This document shows positions 23,507-32,194 of a DNA stretch of 64,000 bases, one piece after another; the first letter of the stretch is position 1, and every line of letters begins with the position of its first letter. The position numbers were made by a program, and so were the translations under genes. The stretch is from Lentzea pudingi (GTDB lineage: Bacteria > Actinomycetota > Actinomycetes > Mycobacteriales > Pseudonocardiaceae). The stretch is taken from positions 512,480-576,479 of the forward strand of contig NZ_BMNC01000004.1 of NCBI RefSeq assembly GCF_014646255.1, read 5' to 3'. Below the pieces are notes generated by a model. That model was not told the origin of the DNA. It saw only the letters and a list, made by a program, of their open reading frames with translations, and made no database searches.

Positions 23507-24346
23507 ATGCCGAAGGATTTCCGGGCCACGACGCTCGAACGCGCCATCGGGCGGCAGCTGGCCGGGTGGCGCGCCGAGCGCGAGCTGAGCCTCACCGAGG
23601 CCGGCCAGCGCGTGGGCTTCAGCAGCGCCAAGCTGTCCATGATGGAGAACGCGGTGCAGCCGTCGGCGCCGCTGGACGTCATGGCGCTCGGGTACGTCTA
23701 CAAGGTGCCTGTCGTGGAATGGCAGTCCGTGGTGGTGCGGGCGCAACACGCGGAACGGGTGCGCGCGCGTTCGGCCGGAGGTCCTGACTTCGACCCGGCG
23801 GCGGACTTCGCGAACCTCGTGTTCGAGGCGACGCTGCTGCGGGTGTTCACGACGGATCTCGTGCCGGCGGTCTTCCAGCTCCCCGTCTACCTGAACGCGG
23901 TGATGCAGTCCGACGACCCGGTGCGCACGGCACGGCTCGCCATGGTGCGCGAGGCGTGGGCCTCCCGGCTGAACGGCAAGGACCCGTTGGTGGCGCACGC
24001 GGTGTTCCCGGAGGCGGTGCTGCGGCACGTGATCGGCGGGCCGCGGGTGATGAAGGCGCAGCTGCTGCACCTGATGGAGGTCAGCGAGCACCCGGCGGTC
24101 AGCGTGCGGGTGGTGCCGCGCGGCGCGGGGGCGTACCCGGCGATGGGCTCGCCGTTCACGTTGCTCGGGTTCCCGCACCGGCAGCACAACGACGTGGCCT
24201 ACCTGGAGACGTTCATCAAGGGCGAGTACGTCGAGGAGCCGGGGCTCACCGAGGAGTGCGCGTCGCGGTTCGCGAGCCTGCAGGAGACCGCGCTCGGGGA
24301 GGGCGAGTCGCTGGAGCTCATCGCGGAGGCGGCGGCTGACCTGTAG
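23507..24346 (+). CDS. XRE family regulator with Scr1/DUF5753 domain
   Basis: The product is 279 aa. The helix-turn-helix lies near residues 15-55 (LAGWRAERELSLTEAGQRVGFSSAKLSMMENA). The DUF5753 domain follows (FEATLLRVFTTDLVPAVFQLPVYLNAVM, then VSVRVVPRGAGAYPAMGSPFTLLGFP). These regulators are abundant in actinomycetes, usually paired with a small DUF397 gene. No DUF397 gene lies next to this one. It is a distant paralogue of the regulator at 45557. Confidence 0.88.
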   Translation: MPKDFRATTLERAIGRQLAGWRAERELSLTEAGQRVGFSSAKLSMMENAVQPSAPLDVMALGYVYKVPVVEWQSVVVRAQHAERVRARSAGGPDFDPAADFANLVFEATLLRVFTTDLVPAVFQLPVYLNAVMQSDDPVRTARLAMVREAWASRLNGKDPLVAHAVFPEAVLRHVIGGPRVMKAQLLHLMEVSEHPAVSVRVVPRGAGAYPAMGSPFTLLGFPHRQHNDVAYLETFIKGEYVEEPGLTEECASRFASLQETALGEGESLELIAEAAADL

Positions 24347-24430
24347 AGATGTCGGATTCCTGAGAAAACTCCTGTTCGCCGCCCGGCAGGGGAAGGATCA
24401 GGAGCGCACCCCATCCGACTAGGAGGCGGC

Positions 24431-25330
24431 ATGTACCGCAGATTCGGTGTCCTGCTCGCGGCGGTCCTGGGCGTCACGCTCACCGTCGTGGCGCCGGCCA
24501 CCGCAGACGGTTCGAAGAGTTTCCCGACCGAGTTCGCCCTGCCCAACGGGTGGCAACCGGAAGGCATCGCGATCAGCGGCACGAAGGCCTACTTCGGGTC
24601 GCGGGCCGACGGGTCGATCTACGCGGCGGACCTGCGCACCGGCAAGGGCAAGGTGCTCGCCAAGGGGCCCGGCACGCCGTCGCTCGGCTTGAAGGTCGAC
24701 GACCGCGAACGGCTGTGGGTCGCCGGTGGTGTTGGTGGCGACGCACGGGTCTATGACACGCGGTCGGGCAAGTTGCTGGCGAAGTTCCAGTTCGCGACCG
24801 CGGACACGTTCGTCAACGACGTCGTGCTGACCGAGAAGTCGGCGTGGTTCACCGACTCGCGCAAGGCGGTGCTCTACGAGGTGCCGCTGAACCTCAAACC
24901 GCACCGCACGCTCGCGTTGACCGGCGACCTCGTCGTCACCCCCGGCGCGACGAACCTCAACGGCATCGTCACCGGGCTCGACGGCGGTCTGATCGTCGTG
25001 CAGAGCAACACCGGAAAGCTGTTCCGGGCCGATCCCCGGAGCGGGAAAACGGCCGAGATCAATTTGAGCGGTCAAACACTCACCAATGGCGACGGTCTGT
25101 TGCGTGAGGGGCGGCAGTTGTACGTGGTGCAAAACCGCCTGAACAAAGTCGCGCGCTACACGCTCAGTCGTGACGGCGCGACGCTCGCGGCGGAACGCAC
25201 GGACGCGCGGTTCGACGTTCCGACGACGGTGGCCGCGTTCGGCAAGCGCCTCTACCTGCCGAATGCCCGGTTCACGACGCCTCCGACGCCCGAGACGACC
25301 TACAACGTCGTCGCGGTGGAACGGCCGTAG
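24431..25330 (+). CDS. Secreted SMP-30/gluconolactonase-like beta-propeller protein
   Basis: The product is 299 aa. A signal peptide is cleaved near residue 25 (APATA-D). The mature protein is a propeller with GWQPEGIAISGTKAYFGSRADGSIY, ERLWVAGGVGGDARVYD, FVNDVVLTEKSAWFTDSRKAVLYEV and NLNGIVTGLDGGLIVVQSNTGKLF. These match SMP-30/NHL-like secreted proteins, in which acidic and Asn residues bind a divalent metal. An AGGAGG ribosome site precedes the ATG. The substrate is unknown, and some relatives are described as superoxide dismutase-like or lactonases. Confidence 0.8.
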   Translation: MYRRFGVLLAAVLGVTLTVVAPATADGSKSFPTEFALPNGWQPEGIAISGTKAYFGSRADGSIYAADLRTGKGKVLAKGPGTPSLGLKVDDRERLWVAGGVGGDARVYDTRSGKLLAKFQFATADTFVNDVVLTEKSAWFTDSRKAVLYEVPLNLKPHRTLALTGDLVVTPGATNLNGIVTGLDGGLIVVQSNTGKLFRADPRSGKTAEINLSGQTLTNGDGLLREGRQLYVVQNRLNKVARYTLSRDGATLAAERTDARFDVPTTVAAFGKRLYLPNARFTTPPTPETTYNVVAVERP

Positions 25331-25554
25331 AACGGGCCGACGGAACTAGCCCGTACGGGGGTTCTCACTAGGCAAGAACCCCCATACCAGGTGTTGCTGG
25401 ACTCACTCGACTGGGTAGCCTGCGCAGCGCATGGTGCGTGTGATCGCTGTCATTGAGTAACGATGATCTCGGGCCGTAACCTGATTACAGCCGAAGGAGT
25501 TACTCAGGTAACCCGCAGCGCTAGCCGTGGGACACAGGAGACCGTGAGAGCGCT
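25331..25554. promoter_or_regulatory. cvn operon upstream region with TGAGTAAC inverted repeats
   Basis: The 224-bp gap contains the terminator at 25357-25383. TGAGTAAC at 25454-25461 and its exact complement GTTACTCA at 25499-25506 lie 37 bp apart, with further GTAAC copies (CCGTAACCTG, AGGTAACCC) between and after them. This clustering upstream of the conservon suggests a regulator-binding region. A five-codon frame, GTG AGA GCG CTG TGA, at 25544-25558 overlaps the cvnA start and may be chance. Confidence 0.4.
25357..25383. terminator. Terminator hairpin downstream of the secreted propeller gene
   Basis: GGGGGTTCT (25357-25365) and AGAACCCCC (25375-25383) form a perfect 9-bp stem with a 9-nt loop, 26 nt after the stop codon. 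It is well placed to separate the propeller gene from the cvn operon. Confidence 0.65.
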
Positions 25555-27918
25555 GTGAACGAGAAGAGCGGGTACACACCGACCAACTACCGGACCATTC
25601 GGTCGCGGCTGGCCGGTGTCGTGGTCGTTCCCAGCGTGGTGCTGCTGGTCATGTGGGCGGTTTTCTCCTCTTACACCCTTTTCGACGGCTTTTACATGAA
25701 GTCGGTCGCGACCGGGGTGAAGGGCGCGACGATCCCGTCCGTCGAGGCGCTCGCGGGCCTGCAGAAGGAACGCCAGCTGACCCTGGAGGTCCTCAGCAAG
25801 GCCGAGGGCGTCGACAAGGCCGGCCTGAAGCGCCAGCACGCCGTCACGGACGAAGCGGTGCGCAAGATGAAGGACGCGCTCGCCGAACTCTCCGAGCCCC
25901 AGGACACCGTCGACCGGATCAACGCGCTGAACTCCGCGCTGGGTGAACTGCCGCAGCAGCGGGCGGGCGTCGACTCGGGGTCGGCGAACCCGCAGGCGGT
26001 CTACGACTACTACAACAGCCTCCTCGACTCGGGCGTCGCGCTGCTGTCGCGGCAGGCGCGGCTCGTGCCCGATGCGGAGGCGAGCCAGGCGGGCGTCCAG
26101 GCCATCACGATCTTCCAGACCGCGGACTGGCTCTCGCGCGCTGCCACGATCGGGTCACGCGGACTGCTCAACGGCACGTTCACCGCGCCCGAACGCGTCG
26201 AGTTCGCCCGGCTGACCGGCGCCTACCACTCGGGCCTCGACACCACGATCCCGTTCGCGCTGCAGCAGCCGCGCTCGCAGTACGACGCGCTGCGCGGCAG
26301 CACCGAGTACCGGACGCTGCTCGACCTCGAAGGCAAGATCATCAACGGTGACAGGGCGGTCACCGACGTGCAGTGGCGCGGGGTGGCGAGCCCCGTGCAC
26401 GACAACCTCGTCGGGCTCGCCGTCACGCAGGCCCGCGACGCCGCCGACCTCGGTCTCGACAAGGCCGACAGCCGGGTCGCCGCGGTGCTGATCGGCAGCC
26501 TCATCGCGTTGCTCGCGGTCGTCGTCGGCATCGTGCTGGCGCTGCGCATCTCGAACCGGCTCGTGTCGAAGGCCCTCGTCATGCGGCTGGCCTCGTTGCG
26601 GGAGGACACGCTGCGGCTGGCGCAGGAACGGCTGCCGCACATCGTGGCGCGCCTGCGCGGCGGGGAGCAGGTGGACGTGCACCGCGACATGCCGCCGCTC
26701 GACTACGGCAACGACGAGATCGGCCAGGTCGCCGACGCGTTCAACGCCGCCCAGTACACGGCCGTCGCGGCGGCGGTGAAGGAGACGCAGGCGCGCGAGG
26801 GCGTGAACCGGGTCTTCCTCGACATCGCGCACCGCAACCAGGGGCTCGTGCACCGCCAGCTCAAGATCCTCGACAAGCTGGAACGGGAAGAGGAACACCC
26901 CGAACAGCTCGACTCGCTCTTCCAGCTCGACCACCTGGCGACCAGGGCGCGCCGCAACGCGGAGAACCTGATCATCCTCGCCGGCGAGCAGCCCGGCAGG
27001 CAGTGGCGCAAACCGGTGCGGCTGAGCGACGTCATCCGCTCCGCCGTCGCCGAGACCGAGCAGTACGTCCGGGTCAGGGTCAACCCGGTGCCCGACCAAG
27101 CACTGGTGGGTGTGGCCGTCGCCGACACCATCCACCTGCTCGCGGAGCTCGTCGACAACGCGACGGCGTTCTCGTCGCCGCGGTCGGAGGTGACCGTCCA
27201 CTCCAGCGCCGCGCCGCACGGCCTCGTCGTGGAGATCGAGGACCACGGCCTCGGCATGACGCAGGAAGAGCGCCTCCAGGCCAACGCGAAGCTCTCCAAC
27301 CCACCCGACTTCGAGACGATGGCGTTCCGCGGCGAGTCCCGCCTCGGGCTGTTCGTCGTCGCCCGGCTGGCCGCACGGCGGGGCATCAAGGTGGAGCTGC
27401 GCGACTCGCCCTACGGCGGCACGGTCGCGTTGTGCGTGCTGCCGCCGAGCATCGTCGCCCCGCACAACACCGCGGGGGACATCACCGAGACCACGCAGAT
27501 GCCGGTGCGGTCGTTCCACGACACGTACCACGGGCACGCCGAGGACCACCCGAGCTTTCCCGTGAAGGTGAATCCCGAAGTGCAGGAGGCACTGAACGCC
27601 GGGCTGAACGCGCTCGTAGAACCTGGTATGAGCGCATTCGCACCCGCGGCAGGCCCCGCAGCAGATGCATCGGTGGAGGAAGCGACCCCCGCGGCACCTC
27701 CGGCCCAGGACGGGAAGGCACCCCTTCCCCGCAGGAAGAAGCGGCAGAACCTCGCGCCGCAGCTCATGCAGTCCACGGAGGAGCCGCCCCACGCCGAGCC
27801 GGTGATCGGCGACAGGTCGGCCGAGCGCACCCGTGACGGGTTCGCCGCGTTCCAGCGGGGTACCCGTGACGCCCGGCTGACCGACGACTGGAGATCAGAA
27901 GGAGCCCCCTCGTCATGA
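25555..27918 (+). CDS. cvnA: Conservon sensor histidine kinase (CvnA-type, nitrate/nitrite-sensing NIT domain)
   Basis: The product is 787 aa. Membrane helices lie at about residues 20-43 (LAGVVVVPSVVLLVMWAVFSS) and 303-325 (VLIGSLIALLAVVVGIVLAL). They flank an extracellular NIT domain. A HAMP region follows, then the variant kinase core FLDIAHRNQGLVHRQLKILDKLE and a HATPase domain with ELVDNATAFSSP and EDHGLGMTQEE. The C-terminal tail is long, Pro/Ala-rich and probably disordered. It heads the four-gene conservon; in Streptomyces these assemble into a membrane complex with GPCR-like signalling logic. The GTG start has AGGAG 14 nt upstream, somewhat far. Confidence 0.92.
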   Translation: MNEKSGYTPTNYRTIRSRLAGVVVVPSVVLLVMWAVFSSYTLFDGFYMKSVATGVKGATIPSVEALAGLQKERQLTLEVLSKAEGVDKAGLKRQHAVTDEAVRKMKDALAELSEPQDTVDRINALNSALGELPQQRAGVDSGSANPQAVYDYYNSLLDSGVALLSRQARLVPDAEASQAGVQAITIFQTADWLSRAATIGSRGLLNGTFTAPERVEFARLTGAYHSGLDTTIPFALQQPRSQYDALRGSTEYRTLLDLEGKIINGDRAVTDVQWRGVASPVHDNLVGLAVTQARDAADLGLDKADSRVAAVLIGSLIALLAVVVGIVLALRISNRLVSKALVMRLASLREDTLRLAQERLPHIVARLRGGEQVDVHRDMPPLDYGNDEIGQVADAFNAAQYTAVAAAVKETQAREGVNRVFLDIAHRNQGLVHRQLKILDKLEREEEHPEQLDSLFQLDHLATRARRNAENLIILAGEQPGRQWRKPVRLSDVIRSAVAETEQYVRVRVNPVPDQALVGVAVADTIHLLAELVDNATAFSSPRSEVTVHSSAAPHGLVVEIEDHGLGMTQEERLQANAKLSNPPDFETMAFRGESRLGLFVVARLAARRGIKVELRDSPYGGTVALCVLPPSIVAPHNTAGDITETTQMPVRSFHDTYHGHAEDHPSFPVKVNPEVQEALNAGLNALVEPGMSAFAPAAGPAADASVEEATPAAPPAQDGKAPLPRRKKRQNLAPQLMQSTEEPPHAEPVIGDRSAERTRDGFAAFQRGTRDARLTDDWRSEGAPSS

Positions 27919-28349
27919 AGGACACTGCAAGCCAGCACGGCGAACTGAACTGGTTGCTGGAGGACCTGATCCAGCGAGTGGTCGGCGCCCGCCACGCGGT
28001 CGTGCTGTCGGCGGACGGACTCCTGCTCGGCCGCTCGGCCGGGCTGTCCCGCGACGACTCGGAGCACCTGTCCGCGATGGCGTCGGCGTTCCAGTCGCTC
28101 GCCCGCGGCACCGGCCGCCATTTCGGTGGTGGCGCCGTCCGGCAGACCATCGTCGAGATGGAGCACGCATACTTGTTCGTGACCGCTGCCGGTCACGGCG
28201 CCTGCCTGGCCGTGCTGGGTGAGGAGGACGCGGACATGGGCATGATCGCGTACGAGATGAACATGCTGGTCAAGCGCGTGGGCACGTACCTCTCGTCGGC
28301 TCCTCGCGCGGAGACCGCGACCGTTCCCTCGGCGCGTGAGTCTCGCTGA
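27915..28349 (+). CDS. cvnB: Roadblock/LC7 domain protein (CvnB)
   Basis: The product is 144 aa and a single roadblock/LC7 domain: LNWLLEDLIQRVVGARHAVVLSADGLLLGRSAGLSRD, ending with AYEMNMLVKRVGTYL. In conservons this protein is a regulator, GAP-like or scaffold, for the small GTPase encoded two genes downstream. It starts in an ATGA overlap with the kinase gene. Confidence 0.93.
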   Translation: MKDTASQHGELNWLLEDLIQRVVGARHAVVLSADGLLLGRSAGLSRDDSEHLSAMASAFQSLARGTGRHFGGGAVRQTIVEMEHAYLFVTAAGHGACLAVLGEEDADMGMIAYEMNMLVKRVGTYLSSAPRAETATVPSARESR

Positions 28350-28714
28350 TGACCTCGCGCGAGGACTGGTGGTACGACGAGGCCGCGGGGCCGCTGGTGC
28401 GGCCCTACGCGATGGTGCGTGGCCGCACCCGGCCGAACGCGCCTGACCTCCACCTCGTGACGCAGGTCCGGGCCTCCTCGTTTGCGTCCGACCAGACGTC
28501 GCTGACGGTCGAACATCGCGAGATCATGGCCCTGTGCGCACGCCCCCTCTCGGTCGCCGAGGTCGCCGCCTACCTCGACGTGCCGCTCGTCGTGGTGAAG
28601 GTCCTGCTGTCGGACCTCATCGAGCGGGGTGACGTGCTCGTGCAGACTTCCACCCCCAAGATTCCCGACAGGGATCTCCTGCAGGCCGTACTGGATGGTG
28701 TTCGTGGGATCTGA
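28349..28714 (+). CDS. cvnC: DUF742 protein (CvnC)
   Basis: The product is 121 aa. The DUF742 family includes a C-terminal winged-helix-like segment (IMALCARPLSVAEVAAYLDVPLVVVKVLLSDLIERGDV). N-terminal PLVRPYAMVRGRTRP is the family signature. It is the third conservon component, with an unresolved role. It shares one base with the cvnB stop (TGATG). Confidence 0.93.
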   Translation: MTSREDWWYDEAAGPLVRPYAMVRGRTRPNAPDLHLVTQVRASSFASDQTSLTVEHREIMALCARPLSVAEVAAYLDVPLVVVKVLLSDLIERGDVLVQTSTPKIPDRDLLQAVLDGVRGI

Positions 28715-29276
28715 TGGCCAGCTGACCGTGCCGACCGCGGTCAAGATCGTCATCGCGGGCGGGTTCGGCACCGGCAAGACCACGATGGTCGCGTCGGTGT
28801 CCGAGATCCCGCCGCTGCGGACCGAGGAACTGCTCACCGAGGCCGGCGTGCACGTCGACGACCTCGCGGGCATCGAGGGCAAGGACACCACCACGGTCGC
28901 CCTCGACTTCGGTCGCATCACCATCAACACCAAGGTGGTGCTGTACCTGTTCGGCACGCCCGGCCAGAACAGGTTCTGGTTCATGTGGGACGAGCTGGCG
29001 ACCGGCGCGATCGGCGCCGTGGTCCTGGTGGACACGCGCCGGCTCGACTCGTCGTTCCCCTCGATCGACTTCTTCGAGCACCGGGCGATCCCGTTCATCG
29101 TCGCCGTGAACTGCTTCGACGGGTCGCAGTTGTACACGGTGGACGAGGTCCGGCACGCCCTCGACCTGGACGAGCAGATCCCGGTGATCCTGTGCGACGC
29201 GCGGGACCGGGAGTCGTCGAAGGCCGTGCTGGTGGAGCTGATCCAGCACTCGATGAACCGGCTGGCGGCGGTCTAG
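28695..29276 (+). CDS. cvnD: Conservon small GTPase (CvnD)
   Basis: The product is 193 aa. Walker A is GGFGTGKTT, starting near residue 22. Switch regions include FGTPGQNRFWFMWDE. CDARDRESSK takes the place of the NKxD/guanine-recognition region. It belongs to the bacterial Ras-like MglA/CvnD GTPases. The ATG at 28695 overlaps the end of cvnC by 20 bp; the frame is also open further upstream, but there it is antisense-like and not conserved. Output targets are unknown. Confidence 0.92.
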   Translation: MVFVGSDGQLTVPTAVKIVIAGGFGTGKTTMVASVSEIPPLRTEELLTEAGVHVDDLAGIEGKDTTTVALDFGRITINTKVVLYLFGTPGQNRFWFMWDELATGAIGAVVLVDTRRLDSSFPSIDFFEHRAIPFIVAVNCFDGSQLYTVDEVRHALDLDEQIPVILCDARDRESSKAVLVELIQHSMNRLAAV

Positions 29277-29588
29277 GCGGTCGCTCACGGGGTGCGCGTC
29301 CGCGGGCCGGGTGCCTTCGCGGACGACGCGCTCGGCGATCCGCAGCGCTTCGGTCAGCGGCATCGTGTCCGCGTCCGGGTACCCGTTGGCCTGGCCGTAG
29401 GACGAAGCCCTCGCTGATCCCCTGGACACCGGGTCGGTGGCGTGCTCGCCCGTGTCTCCTTCTTCCTCCAGCAGCATGACCATCGCGCGCCCGGTGTTCG
29501 TGACGAAAGCGAGCAGGCAGCCAGGCTCGCTGGTCAGCCACCTTTCGAGGTGTCCGGCGTCGATGCGCGCGCGAAGAACGGCGCCCAC
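29277..29588 (-). pseudogene. Imm1-family immunity protein remnant with disrupted frame
   Basis: The minus-strand frame from GTG 29588 reads LLAFVTNTGRAMVMLLEEEG, then DTGEHATDP, and later GYPDADTMPLTEALRIAERV. These are hallmarks of Imm1 (DddA/deaminase-type toxin immunity) proteins. Between them the expected segment is in another frame: VQGISEGFVLRPGQ is read with a 1-nt shift, then the original frame resumes. No stop codon closes the gene, and the frame runs on antisense to cvnD. It is also about 30 aa short. Two compensating frameshifts plus stop loss suggest a decayed gene. No toxin gene lies nearby. It follows fadB2 by 48 bp on the same strand. Confidence 0.6.
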
Positions 29589-29636
29589 CTCGTCCGATGC
29601 GAGGCGAGCGCCGTCCAGGGGCCACCCGTCAGCGAG

Positions 29637-30500
29637 CTACTTCGCGTAGTTGTGGAACCCGCGACCCGACTTCTTGCCCAGCAGGCCCGCGTCCACCATG
29701 CGCAGCAGCAGCGGCGGCGGCGAGTAGAGCGGCTCCTTGAACTCGTCGTACATCGACTCGGCGATGGCCTTCGTGGTGTCGAGGCCGATCAGGTCGGTGA
29801 GGCGCAGCGGGCCCATCGGGTGCGCGCAGCCGAGCACCATGCCGTTGTCGATGTCGTCGGCCGAGGCGAAGCCGGACTCGAGCATGCGGATCGAGGAGAG
29901 CAGGTAGGGGATCAGCAGCGCGTTGACCACGAAGCCTGCGCGGTCCTGCGAGCGGATGACCTCCTTGTGCAGGGTCTCGCGCACGAACGTCTCGGCGCGG
30001 TCCTGCGTGGCGGCGCCCGTGAGCAGGGACGGCACGATCTCCACGAGCTTGAGCACCGGCACCGGGTTGAAGAAGTGCACGCCGATGACGTGCTCCGGCC
30101 GGTTCGTGGCCATGCCGAGCTTCATGATCGGGATGGACGACGTGTTGGACGCGAAGATGGCGTCCTCGTCCGTCACGACCTTGTCCAGCGCGGTGAAGAC
30201 GTCGGTCTTGATCTGCTCGTTCTCGGCGACCGCCTCGACCACGAACTGCCGGTCGGCGAACTCGCCGATGTCGGTGGTGAACCGGATGCGGCCGATGGCG
30301 GCGTCGCGGTCCTCCTCGCTGAGCTTGCCGGACTTGACGCCCCTGGCGAGCGAGGTGGCGATCCGCCCCTGCGCTGCCTCGGCCGCGCCCGCGTTGACCT
30401 CGACGACGATGACGTCGAGGCCGGCGCGTGCGCTCACTTCGGCGATTCCGGAGCCCATGAGGCCGGAACCGACGACTCCCACACGTTGAATGTCACTCAC
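29637..30500 (-). CDS. fadB2: 3-hydroxybutyryl-CoA dehydrogenase
   Basis: The product is 287 aa, the normal size for the stand-alone enzyme. The NAD-binding motif is GVVGSGLMGSGIAE near residues 8-21. ASNTSSIPI and GVHFFNPVPVLKLVEIV contain the catalytic His. The C-terminal domain has HPMGPLRLTDLIGLDT and ends GKKSGRGFHNY. It interconverts 3-hydroxyacyl-CoA and 3-oxoacyl-CoA in fatty-acid or butyrate metabolism. It overlaps the end of the upstream epimerase-like gene by 8 bp. Confidence 0.93.
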   Translation of the reverse strand: MSDIQRVGVVGSGLMGSGIAEVSARAGLDVIVVEVNAGAAEAAQGRIATSLARGVKSGKLSEEDRDAAIGRIRFTTDIGEFADRQFVVEAVAENEQIKTDVFTALDKVVTDEDAIFASNTSSIPIMKLGMATNRPEHVIGVHFFNPVPVLKLVEIVPSLLTGAATQDRAETFVRETLHKEVIRSQDRAGFVVNALLIPYLLSSIRMLESGFASADDIDNGMVLGCAHPMGPLRLTDLIGLDTTKAIAESMYDEFKEPLYSPPPLLLRMVDAGLLGKKSGRGFHNYAK

Positions 30501-31386
30501 GCGACCGATCCTGCCACGAGTGGCTCGAAACGAGGTCGCGGAGCGTCTCCTGCACGGTGAACGCGTAGTCCCCGACCGGCCGGTAGCCGAGTGCCGACGC
30601 CCGGGACGTGTCCAGGACGAAGCCGCGGTGCCACGGGTGGAGGCCCGCTTCGGCGTGGTCCAGCAGGATCTCGTGCCACGTCCAGCCGAGCGAGCGCGCG
30701 ATGATCCGCGAGATCTCCAGGCCGTTCGGGGCGTCCGGGTCGGCCGCGTTCAGCACCCGCGCGCCGGGGTGCTCCCCAGCCGTCTCGATCAGCGCGGCCA
30801 GGTTCGCGGCGGCGGTCGGGTGGTCGACGCCCTCGCCGCGCGACGCCAGCACGACGACGCGGTTCCCGGCGAGGATCCGTTCCACGAAGTACCGCTCCAG
30901 CGGGCGCTTGTTGCCCGGTCCGTGCACTTTGGACGGTCGCAGCACGGTGACCGGAAGGCCGCTGTCGAGCAACGTCCGTTCGGCCGCGACCTTGTTCGGC
31001 CCGTAGCCCTCGCGGCTGAACGGGTCCGAGTCGAGCGGCGCGAGCGTCGGCTGGTCCTCCGTGACCGGGCCGTCGAAGCGGGGAGGCTCGGCGGAGTTGA
31101 CGTGCCGGCCGGCCGCATCCGCGTACACGGCCTTGGCGGAGATCATCACGGTCGAGGCGGCCTTGCGCGCCGACGGCAGCAGCGTGCGGGCGTCGGCGGC
31201 CGAGTAGCAGAGGGTGTCGACCGGCAGGTCGGCGCCGTCTCCCATCGCGCGGGCCAGGGCGGAAGGATCGGAGCGGTCGACCTCACGGCCGGGGGCGTCG
31301 ACGGTCCAGCCCGCCTGCCGCAGCCGCCGAGCGGCGGCACGGCCGATGAGGCCCGTGCCGCCGAGGATCAACGCTCGCTTGCTCAC
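30493..31386 (-). CDS. NAD-dependent epimerase/dehydratase family protein (extended SDR)
   Basis: The product is 297 aa. The N-terminal cofactor motif ILGGTGLIGRAAARRL is followed by an extended-SDR body with YGPNKVAAERTLLDSGLPVTVLRPSKVHGPGNKRPL (YxxxK equivalent YGPNK). C-terminal LNAADPDAPNGLEISRIIARSLGW is typical of reductases acting on sugar or isoprenoid-like substrates. No sugar pathway is nearby, so the substrate is unknown. It is co-transcribed with fadB2. Confidence 0.82.
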   Translation of the reverse strand: MSKRALILGGTGLIGRAAARRLRQAGWTVDAPGREVDRSDPSALARAMGDGADLPVDTLCYSAADARTLLPSARKAASTVMISAKAVYADAAGRHVNSAEPPRFDGPVTEDQPTLAPLDSDPFSREGYGPNKVAAERTLLDSGLPVTVLRPSKVHGPGNKRPLERYFVERILAGNRVVVLASRGEGVDHPTAAANLAALIETAGEHPGARVLNAADPDAPNGLEISRIIARSLGWTWHEILLDHAEAGLHPWHRGFVLDTSRASALGYRPVGDYAFTVQETLRDLVSSHSWQDRSRE

Positions 31387-31399
31387 CCGAGCCAGTAGA

Positions 31400-32194
31400 T
31401 CAGAGGCCGAGGCCCTCGGTCAGGCCGCCGACGCCGTCGAGGACGTCCAGGTCGCCGAGCGTGTCGCCGCCGAGCACGTTGCCCACGGTGCCGTCGACGA
31501 CGCCGTGGACGGTGTCGTGCACGCCGCTGACCGGCGCGACGTCCGGGACGACGTCGTGGGCCACGTCGGTGATGTGCGTGACGTCGGTGGTGACGGCGCC
31601 GAGCACACCGGGCACGCCGTCGACGGAGACGACGCCGGTCACGCCGGTGACGGTGCCGAGGACGCCGCCGACGTCCGCCAGACCGGTCGCCGTGCCGAGC
31701 AGGTCGCCGGTGCCGGCGAGACCCGTGACACCGGACAGGTCGGTGACGTTGCCGAGGTCCGTGACGCCGCCCAGGCCGGCCGCGTCGCCGAAGCCGGGGA
31801 CGACGCCGGTGACGGCGTCGAGGGTGCTCGACACGTCGCAGTGGCCGGCCAGGTCGCCGGTGAAGCCGTTGGCGGCGTCGAGGTTCGCGAGGCCCGCGAG
31901 GGCGTTGTAGGACGAGAGGCCGCCGACGTCCGCGACCGAGGCGGCGTCGAGCACCAGCGGGAGGATCTCCCGGACGTCACCGGGGGTGATGTCGCTCAGG
32001 CCGCAGGAGCCCAGGACGCCTTCGGGATCGAGGTCGAACGCCGACAGGGCCGCCGGGTCGTTCAGGAGGTTCAGGGCGAACTCCTGCAGCGTGGCCGGCT
32101 GGGCCTCCTGCGGCACGGCCGCCGGGGTGACCTCGGGCGCGGTGGGCGCGACGGGCTGCTGCGGGGTGGCCGGCTGGATGTCCTGCTGCATCAT
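31400..32194 (-). CDS. IniB N-terminal-domain protein with Val/Gly/Asp-rich repeats
   Basis: The product is 264 aa. After a Pro/Ala/Gln-rich start, residues about 36-85 match the IniB N-terminal domain (TLQEFALNLLNDPAALSAFDLDPEGVLGSCGLSDITPGDV). The remainder is low-complexity repeats of the form GVTDLGNVTDLSGVTGL and VGNVLGGDTLGDLDVLDGV. In mycobacteria IniB is induced by cell-wall inhibitors (iniBAC). No IniA/IniC dynamin genes follow here. TAGGAG lies 9 nt before ATG 32194. The promoter carries the repeats described at 32241-32348. Confidence 0.85.
   Translation of the reverse strand: MMQQDIQPATPQQPVAPTAPEVTPAAVPQEAQPATLQEFALNLLNDPAALSAFDLDPEGVLGSCGLSDITPGDVREILPLVLDAASVADVGGLSSYNALAGLANLDAANGFTGDLAGHCDVSSTLDAVTGVVPGFGDAAGLGGVTDLGNVTDLSGVTGLAGTGDLLGTATGLADVGGVLGTVTGVTGVVSVDGVPGVLGAVTTDVTHITDVAHDVVPDVAPVSGVHDTVHGVVDGTVGNVLGGDTLGDLDVLDGVGGLTEGLGL

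Noticed and set aside
25544..25558. Five-codon leader frame (GTG AGA GCG CTG TGA) before cvnA
   Set aside because: The ribosome-site spacing is only 3 nt and such short frames are expected by chance.
31400..32000. Possible tandem DNA repeat in the IniB-like gene
   Set aside because: The repetition is at the protein level (GV/TD/LG units) with variable codons; no exact DNA repeat unit was seen.
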